From NCBI GenBank assembly GCA_026874595.1, contig CM049308.1, positions 24,576,367 through 24,640,366 on the forward strand: DNA of 64,000 nucleotides, read 5' to 3'. Of this stretch, positions 57,778 through 64,000 are shown one piece after another (the first letter of the stretch is position 1; every line of letters begins with the position of its first letter). The notes under the pieces were generated by a model, which saw nothing but the letters and a program-made list of their open reading frames with translations, did not search any database and was not told the DNA's origin. This DNA is from Sipunculus nudus (lineage: Eukaryota; Annelida; Sipuncula; Golfingiida; Sipunculidae). The translations under genes were made by a program, and so were the position numbers.

Positions 57778-60700
57778 TCACGGCTGTGTACACTCCTCTG
57801 GGGCCGTTGCGTTTTGATAACAGCAAAACTCGCCTTCAGGGCAGCCGTTGTCACCTGGGTTCGGGCAAGCTGAATGTGGATGACAAGCCGGACCTTCTGG
57901 TGTCTGACACGCACCCCCCATATCTGGTCCGCATGAATCCTGTGAGAGGCTCACTGCAATTATACACATGAATTCTGTGAGAGCCTGACTGCCATTATAC
58001 GTATCGATTCTATGACAGAGTCTTTTCAAGTATACGAATGAATTTCGGGAGAGTCTCCGAATAAGCACACTAATGACTGCAATTATACGCATGAATCCTG
58101 TGAGAGGCTGACTGCGATGATACACAAGAATTCTGTGAGAGGCTGACTGCAAATATACACAAGAATTCTGTGAAATGTGACTGTAATGATACACAAGAAC
58201 TCTGCAAGAGGCTGACTGCATTCATGTGCATGAATTCTGTGTGAAGCTAACTGTAATTACACGCATGAATTCCATGAGAGGCTCACTGCAATTATACACA
58301 ATAATTCTGTGATTGGCTATCTTGAATTATACGCATGAATTCCGTGAGAGGTTCAATGCAATTTTACGCAGGAATTTTATGAGAGGCTAACTGCAATTAC
58401 ACACAGGAATTCTGCGAGAGGCTCGCTGCAATTATACGCATGGATTCTGTGAGAGGGTCATTACAAGTTTACGAATGATTCTGGGAAATGCTCCTACAAG
58501 TACATTTGTGAATTCTCTGCAAATACTAATTTAAATTTAATTACATATCATCATTCCCTAATATTTTTTTCAAAATCATTGTAATCAGCAATCGAACAAA
58601 AAGATAATTTAGGAAAATTTGGATACGATATAGTAATTAAAGGGTCTGCTAGCTCTCAATGGCTGCCCCCATTGTTTATTAAATATCTCCATCATCTGGT
58701 TTTTGTTCAAAATTGAAACATCTTCTAAAATCAATTTTTATAACTACAATCACATAATCAACCATGTCCATTAAATTTTGTAATCCTAGTGAAATAGTCC
58801 CTTAGATGAATGGTAAACATTTTGCACCATATCTGCAAAGGCGTAAAATAATAAAATATCTTGATCAGCAAAATTCATAGTCCTGTGGAAGCATCATTTA
58901 AAAAAAATCCATCAAATTTAATGTTAATCCATTCTGCTTGCTCCAAGGAATCCATGCATATGGTTAAATGTTAGGTTTAACTTACATCTTATTTAAGGAA
59001 CAGAATAATTTAAAATTATGACAATCAGTCTACATCTTAAAACGTATTAGACCCACTCGTTGCATGCAGTCAAAGTATATTTACAAATAAATGAATGCCC
59101 CTTTTAACAATCTGATCTTATTGATTGCATGAATACTGAACTGAGGAAACTTATTCAGTGGCTTAATGCAAATAAATTAACACCAAATACTTAGAAAATT
59201 CATTTCATATTTTTCAACCTTAACAAAGGAAGAATTAATATTAATAAGAGTATTGTGATGAATGTTGACAATATCTCCAGAGTAGATTCTACAAAGTTTT
59301 TCGGGGGTAATAACAGATTCACAATTGAAGTTGTCCAAGTGGTCCATAAAGACTAAATATTCTAAAGGTATAAGAATTAAAGGAAAAGCAATAAAGATGT
59401 TACAAGTATCTGCTCTTATTACACGTTATTATTCTTTTATCTATCCATATTTATCCTATTGTATTGATGTGTGAGGTTCTGCAGGGTTGTCTGCACTACT
59501 ACCACTATTAAGGCTGCAGAACAGAGCTATATACAAGTGATCACCTCATCTTCATATAATTCACATACACATGATCCGTTTATTTCCCTTAGGTTACTAA
59601 CTCTAAAAAATTTCTAAAATTATGGTGTTGGTTTATTTTTGTATAAGGTTAATTATGAAATGTTACATTTAATTTTATCTGAATTATTTTGCAAAAACTT
59701 AGATGTACATCATTACAAAACAAGAAGAATGCATTTTTTTTGTATGTGTCAGTATGTAAAACTGCAGCCTACAGAAAAACTTTACATTTTAAAGGGGTTC
59801 GAATTTGGAACAATATTATTGAATATATTTATCCTTGTTGTGCAATATCCAAATTTTAAACGTCGTTTGAAAGAATATTTTTCCTCCACTTAAGACTCAT
59901 ATTAATTAAAGTTAAATTATAATCAAAATCAACAGTTTATTATCTTGTTTTCTCCATATTTCGAAAAGTGTAATTTTAGTTTTCTAATTGCACTGTGTTT
60001 GCACCATATAACCTACTATATTTAATGTTAATACTGAGAGGACATATACTCTATGAGTCAGTCCTCTTGGTCACTTATTATATTTGAATGAACTGTTTCA
60101 TGTATAATGTATATATTCTTGTAGCAATAAAAAGAATGAATTGAGTTGAATTGAATCACGGTCACATGCAAAACAGCCTCAAATCACAGCTGTTTATTGG
60201 ATTATGTCATGTAAACACTCTAAAAGTGTAACAAGCCAAATCAAACATGGCTACTCATGCAGGGACATTTCTGAACATTTAGGTCGTTCTAAAGAGTCGA
60301 AAAAATTGTGAAACAGAAACTTGAGATTTAATGTAAAATTCGCTATTGCTACAGTAGGTCGTCTCTTCCAAATGCAGCTTTCTAGGATTAAAAAACATAA
60401 CCCTTTGATCAAATTATCTCCAACTGAACAGGTGGACACAGGTTGGCGAAATGGAGAATACAGTGAATAACTTGGACCCACAGACAATATCAAACTGACC
60501 CAGCATGATGAACTTGCTTTAGAATTGACCTAACCAAGAACTCTCTGGGACCTTAATCGCATATTAAATCAATGAATAATCATGAGAAAAGACATTGAGA
60601 GCAACCAATCAAGATATTTATATAGCTTTGGCAATGTTAAAAGGTCAATCACCTGGCAAGCACAAAATCTGCATAAATTGGACGACTCTCCGAAACAGAA

Positions 60701-61900
60701 CAGGTGTATAGTGCAATGGAGACAGTGCAGAAAACTCTAGGCAAAGACAGGAGCTATTCCGGCTACTACCGACAGAATAAATAATGTCTTACCTTCCACT
60801 GAATTCGTATGACACAAAGTATCAAAAATATGGGAAACGCTTCATAATGATCGTGATACATTTATTCATCACAGAGATAATTATAGCAATTCCAGGTGAT
60901 GACGTCAGTCAATGCGACGTAACACGCGACCGACCTTTCTGACGTCACAATTGTCTTAAAACGGTTGTCGCAATCATGCATAGACACAGAAAGCCTCCTG
61001 TGTAGGAGCGTTTTGGGGGCTCATCAGCATAATTAGGTCGAATGGGCGGAGCATAAGGGTTATGGTGGTTAGGTCAATGGTTGTATAATCAATTATAATA
61101 ATTGGTATATTGTAACATTCAATTGAAATTGTATATATACCGCAGTATGCTAAAGTAAAATGTGTTTAAGCGAAATAATTACTGGTATATTGCAGTTTAT
61201 ACTGAAGTTAAAGGCAACGCAGATACGAATGAAATTGTTAGTATACTGTGATATATCAAACGCAGACTCTTAGTGAATGAATCAGTCACAGAACATTTCT
61301 TAATAAATATAACTAAGATTACGATCGAATAGACTGACCCAGTTGGCAAGCTAGAAGTGAGGCTCTCCGGACAAAACCTAGGACTGGCATAAGCACATTG
61401 TCATCTAAGGTAAACACAAGGTTGTGGATACGCGGCCCGTTCTTACCGCCGTCTGCGCTAAGACTCTTAGCCAATGTCTTTACCACTAGGATGCTCTCTC
61501 TCGACCCAGGATTAAATGGATCGTGGTCATGGGCGGCAGGCAAATGTAGAAAGAATTACCCTTTGGCGCCTATTATGGCTGCTTGTGATTGATTTGCTGA
61601 TGGGGGGGGGGGCAGGAATAAAAAATGTTAAGTCGGAGATGAGACTGTCATCGCCGATCATATCAGACTTTAATGTAACCGTCATTCAGGCTAGTATTTG
61701 AGCCAGTACAAAACTCCCGCACTCACTTCCGTCTTTAGAAGCAAATAGGATTACGTTTTAGTTTTATATATTTATTGGCCTTAAAGATCTAATTATCCAA
61801 ACCTTCACCTCAATCAATAATTTTTTTATTGAAATAACTTTGAAAGAAATGATGCACACGTACCGGCAAGCAGCGCAGCAAGGACGATGACGAACTTCAT
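57778..61900 (-). CDS. Small secreted eight-cysteine peptide, gene A3 (complete)
   Basis: Coding exons are 61900-61864 (37 bases) and 57953-57778 (176 bases including TGA), giving a 70-residue preprotein. Exon 1 encodes MKFVIVLAALLA, a typical signal-peptide core, and ends in phase 1 at G|GTACGT. Exon 2 follows TATAATTGCAG. The mature part has eight cysteines (C-x7-C-x7-C-x5-C-x7-C-x5-CC-x9-C) and an NAT sequon. The 3' UTR exon starts at 57504, with AATAAA at 57454-57449; the intron-2 donor is AAG|GTAAGC at 57762. TATATATA lies at 61990-61983. Intron 1 (3.9 kb) holds CRE-like sites, a LINE 3' end and the 35-bp repeats. Cysteine number fits four disulphides, but the CC is cysteines 6-7, not 5-6 as in WAP domains; an antimicrobial, inhibitory or toxin-like role is possible and none is shown. 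It is the only complete A copy here. Confidence 0.8.
57928..58523. repeat. 35-bp minisatellite (A3)
   Basis: Same array. In this copy the peptide reading frame stays open upstream of exon 2 through about 270 bases of the repeat (to 58221), because the stop seen at 2498-2500 in unit 1 is changed from TGA to AGA. Confidence 0.9.
59073..60158 (+). mobile_element. LINE 3' end (CR1/Jockey-like), unit 3
   Basis: Third copy at the same site. It has an additional TAG at about 59190 where units 1 and 2 have AAG, and a one-base shift in the C-terminal segment near 59745. Confidence 0.75.
60900..60947. promoter_or_regulatory. Cluster of CRE/ATF-like sites in intron 1 of A3
   Basis: TGACGTCA at 60900-60907 and 60940-60947, again 40 bases apart. 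The middle site has changed to CGACGTAAC. The surroundings have diverged from B more than the two palindromes have. Confidence 0.45.
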
Positions 61901-61982
61901 GATTAAGAATCTCTTCTTGTTGTCTTTGGGCTACAAAGTTTTAAAACAAGTTTTGGAATGCCCTGCTCAGCCGTCCCCCTTG

Positions 61983-61990
61983 TATATATA
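61983..61990 (-). promoter_or_regulatory. TATA box of peptide gene A3
   Basis: TATATATA about 85 bases upstream of the start codon at 61900, conserved with the B promoters despite A/B divergence of the flanks. This element falls inside the stretch deleted from A1 and A2. Confidence 0.65.
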
Positions 61991-62405
61991 GCAAAATCCA
62001 CCCTGGGAAAACAACAGGTCTCTGGGAGAAAAAAACATATGGTGGCCACATCAATGCCAACATTGTCCTAAAATAGAATGGCAAAGAATTTTGTTTACCC
62101 TCCTATTCTTTTGATATAGAATGGTAACAAGCTGTGGAAACTTCCAAAGAATGCGTTGTACAGGGACACTTAGCATAAGGGCTATATATAAAATATCTAT
62201 TTATGTCAAATGGTAATAGCAAGGGCCTCTGAATAAATTCTTAATTGATGCCGTGCGATCGCTGTCAATAATTAAGACATCAGTTGTACCCAGGTTCCTT
62301 CATGCATAAGTAACTGTACATTTGTAAATATTCATGGGTGACCTCCCGAATCCGGATCATGTGCCGGATCAACACCAAAGTCAAATCTGTTCTTCACTGG
62401 CGCAT

Positions 62406-64000
62406 TCTGGCGCGTTATGTTGGTTATACTTTTTACATTTACCATGATAAATGTAATCAACAGCAATTCCAGTCTCAGAGGCGAGATTCCTGTCCGATCA
62501 CTTTCATTTTAGCTCCACCCTGTACCACAGAAGCCGGTTATTCAATTTTATAAACAGGGTCATTTACCCAAAAGTCCTTACCCTAAATTAATTATTATAT
62601 CTAACGGAGGATGGATTTAAAGATATATTTTTTGGGGGGGGTATGATTTTACCCTAAAATTTACATATATTTGCATACAGCATACTATGCAAATAATGCA
62701 ATGTCATAACAATGCCCCTTTAGGATCAATATATTAATTTGTTCCATTTTAGATTTTTTCCAAAGCTTTATAGTTATTTTGCAATTTATTTCAACGTCAT
62801 TATCTTTACCGAATTTAACCAGGCTCCCATGTAAGCCATCAACTTTAGGCACTTGTGTTCAACTGCGGCTGGGCATTCAACAGATTTGAATTCAGCACAC
62901 GTCATTTCACTGGAAAATTATGTATGCCATTATTTAACACTGATTTTCCTTCAGCACTTTAAATATGCACGTTTTATGAAAGGTAAATTTAAATAATGTC
63001 TGGCAAATATGTATAGTTCTATTCACACTGACATAGTTTCTCAAACATTAATAGAGATTTTAAACCTTTGCGGTCCTAGTACCAGTGTTATGATGGTATG
63101 AGGCGCCAAATTCTCTTAGTAAATAGCCCCTTTAACAACGCTCGCGCACCCTGCTGGATACTAGACAGGTTAATGAGTCGCGGCGCAAATCTTAATAATT
63201 CTTTTTACTTATTATAACATCCGTCTCCAGGATATCGCATTTATAATTGTATTTTAGCATTAACCTTTAGAGCGATGAGTTTTTGATAGTTATGTGATCG
63301 GCGAGCGGAATATAACTACATAAATAAATCACATCTTCATAATACAAATTTGTGGTGGTCATCATTTGAATAATAAGCTCAACATGATTAACCGGAATTC
63401 TAATTGATCTTAATTTGTTCAGCATAATAATAAAATCACAATAATCATCATCATCATAATTCATTGAATATCATGCCTTTATGAAGCGTAAATTGTTTAT
63501 CAGAGTAGTCCGCTATCTATCATAATAATTAATCATATAATAATGCAGTATGGAAAGAAAGCCATTCAAAGAGCTGGGACAACTAATATTAAACAAATTT
63601 TTAAGTAGTATTTTTTTATAATGTAAAAATGTAATACAAAAATACTGCAAAATTATATATTTATAGATTTTTATATAATTATAGATATTTACCCGGCAAA
63701 ATCAATGAGAAAATCACATTTACTTATCAGATCCGACGACCCACTGAGCTATATCACATGATTCCCTATGATAGCACCCAGTTTTTTCTCGTTTTTGTTT
63801 CTTAATTCTATATATATTCTGCTGTAATATCTGATTTAGATTTAGGATGGCTAACAGCAGTAAGCTAGAATGAATAACAAGCAATTCATTCTTTGTGTGG
63901 TCTCTGTGCGTATATTTACAGGTCCTCTCATTGATTCCTATTTGTACACTGGAATGACGTAATCCGAATGTTCTAAGGCTTTCCCCTAGTTTCATTGATG
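62406..64000. other. Spacer at window end (unit 3)
   Basis: Equivalent of 5401-6990. Holds the truncated copy of the uncertain ORF. The window stops about 50 bases before the LTR would begin, so whether unit 3 carries the retrotransposon cannot be seen. Confidence 0.5.
63190..63464 (-). pseudogene. Uncertain ORF, truncated copy (unit 3)
   Basis: Third copy. The frame stops at 63267 (TCA AGG in the other units reads TAA AGG here), losing the last 25 residues. One replacement change (E to K) lies just before the stop. Confidence 0.2.

Larger units (their letters stand above)
57036..62405. repeat. Duplicon A, unit 3 (carries complete peptide gene A3)
   Basis: The only A copy in the window with the full block. 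It includes the intronic CRE-like sites, exon 1 and TATA box that are deleted in A1 and A2. Aligned to B it lacks the B-specific LINE and 140-bp repeats. Confidence 0.85.
55514..64000. repeat. Tandem segmental duplication, unit 3 (partial)
   Basis: First 8487 bp of a third copy, cut off by the window end at a point equal to about 6990 in unit 1. It differs from units 1 and 2 by holding about 1.49 kb that they lack (about 60649-62138), which carries exon 1 and the promoter of peptide gene A. The same material is present in duplicon B, so unit 3 keeps the ancestral state. Confidence 0.95.

Overview
The window is eukaryotic DNA: AT-rich, intron-bearing and full of retrotransposon debris, with no bacterial operons or compact coding. 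Cysteine-rich secreted peptide genes, LINE and Ty3/gypsy-type remains and the style of the simple repeats suggest an invertebrate, most likely a bivalve mollusc. That assignment is an inference and is not proven.

The dominant structure is a direct tandem array with a period of about 27.75 kb: unit 1 (1-27763), unit 2 (27764-55513) and the first part of unit 3 (55514-64000). By eye the units differ at roughly 0.5-1.5% of positions plus small indels. Inside every unit lies an older, more diverged duplication. Duplicon A (about 1515-5400 in unit 1) and duplicon B (about 13395-23215) each carry one minus-strand gene for a small secreted eight-cysteine peptide. Exon 1 holds the start codon and signal peptide with a TATA box upstream, exon 2 holds the mature peptide, and exon 3 is a 3' UTR with AATAAA. 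Complete copies are B1 (unit 1), B2 (unit 2) and A3 (unit 3). A1 and A2 share a deletion of about 1.49 kb that removed promoter, exon 1 and an intronic cluster of CRE-like sites. A2 has also lost its stop codon. Upstream of exon 2 in A is a 35-bp minisatellite whose units repeat the exon-2 splice acceptor.

Between A and B, on the plus strand, sits a decayed LTR retrotransposon (7043-12612 and 34816-40385). It has an 818-bp 5' LTR with TATA box and poly(A) signal, a tRNA-Pro primer binding site, gag, a CCHC knuckle, protease, then integrase and only after that reverse transcriptase and RNase H. This pol order is that of Gmr1-like Ty3/gypsy elements. The 3' end and 3' LTR are missing. Intron 1 of B holds an APE-type LINE on the minus strand and an array of about 140-bp repeats. 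Intron 1 of A holds the 3' end of another LINE on the plus strand.

The rest (about 5.4-7.0 kb and 23.2-27.7 kb of each unit) has no convincing gene. Two weak coding candidates are listed with low confidence. No rRNA, intact tRNA or CRISPR was found.
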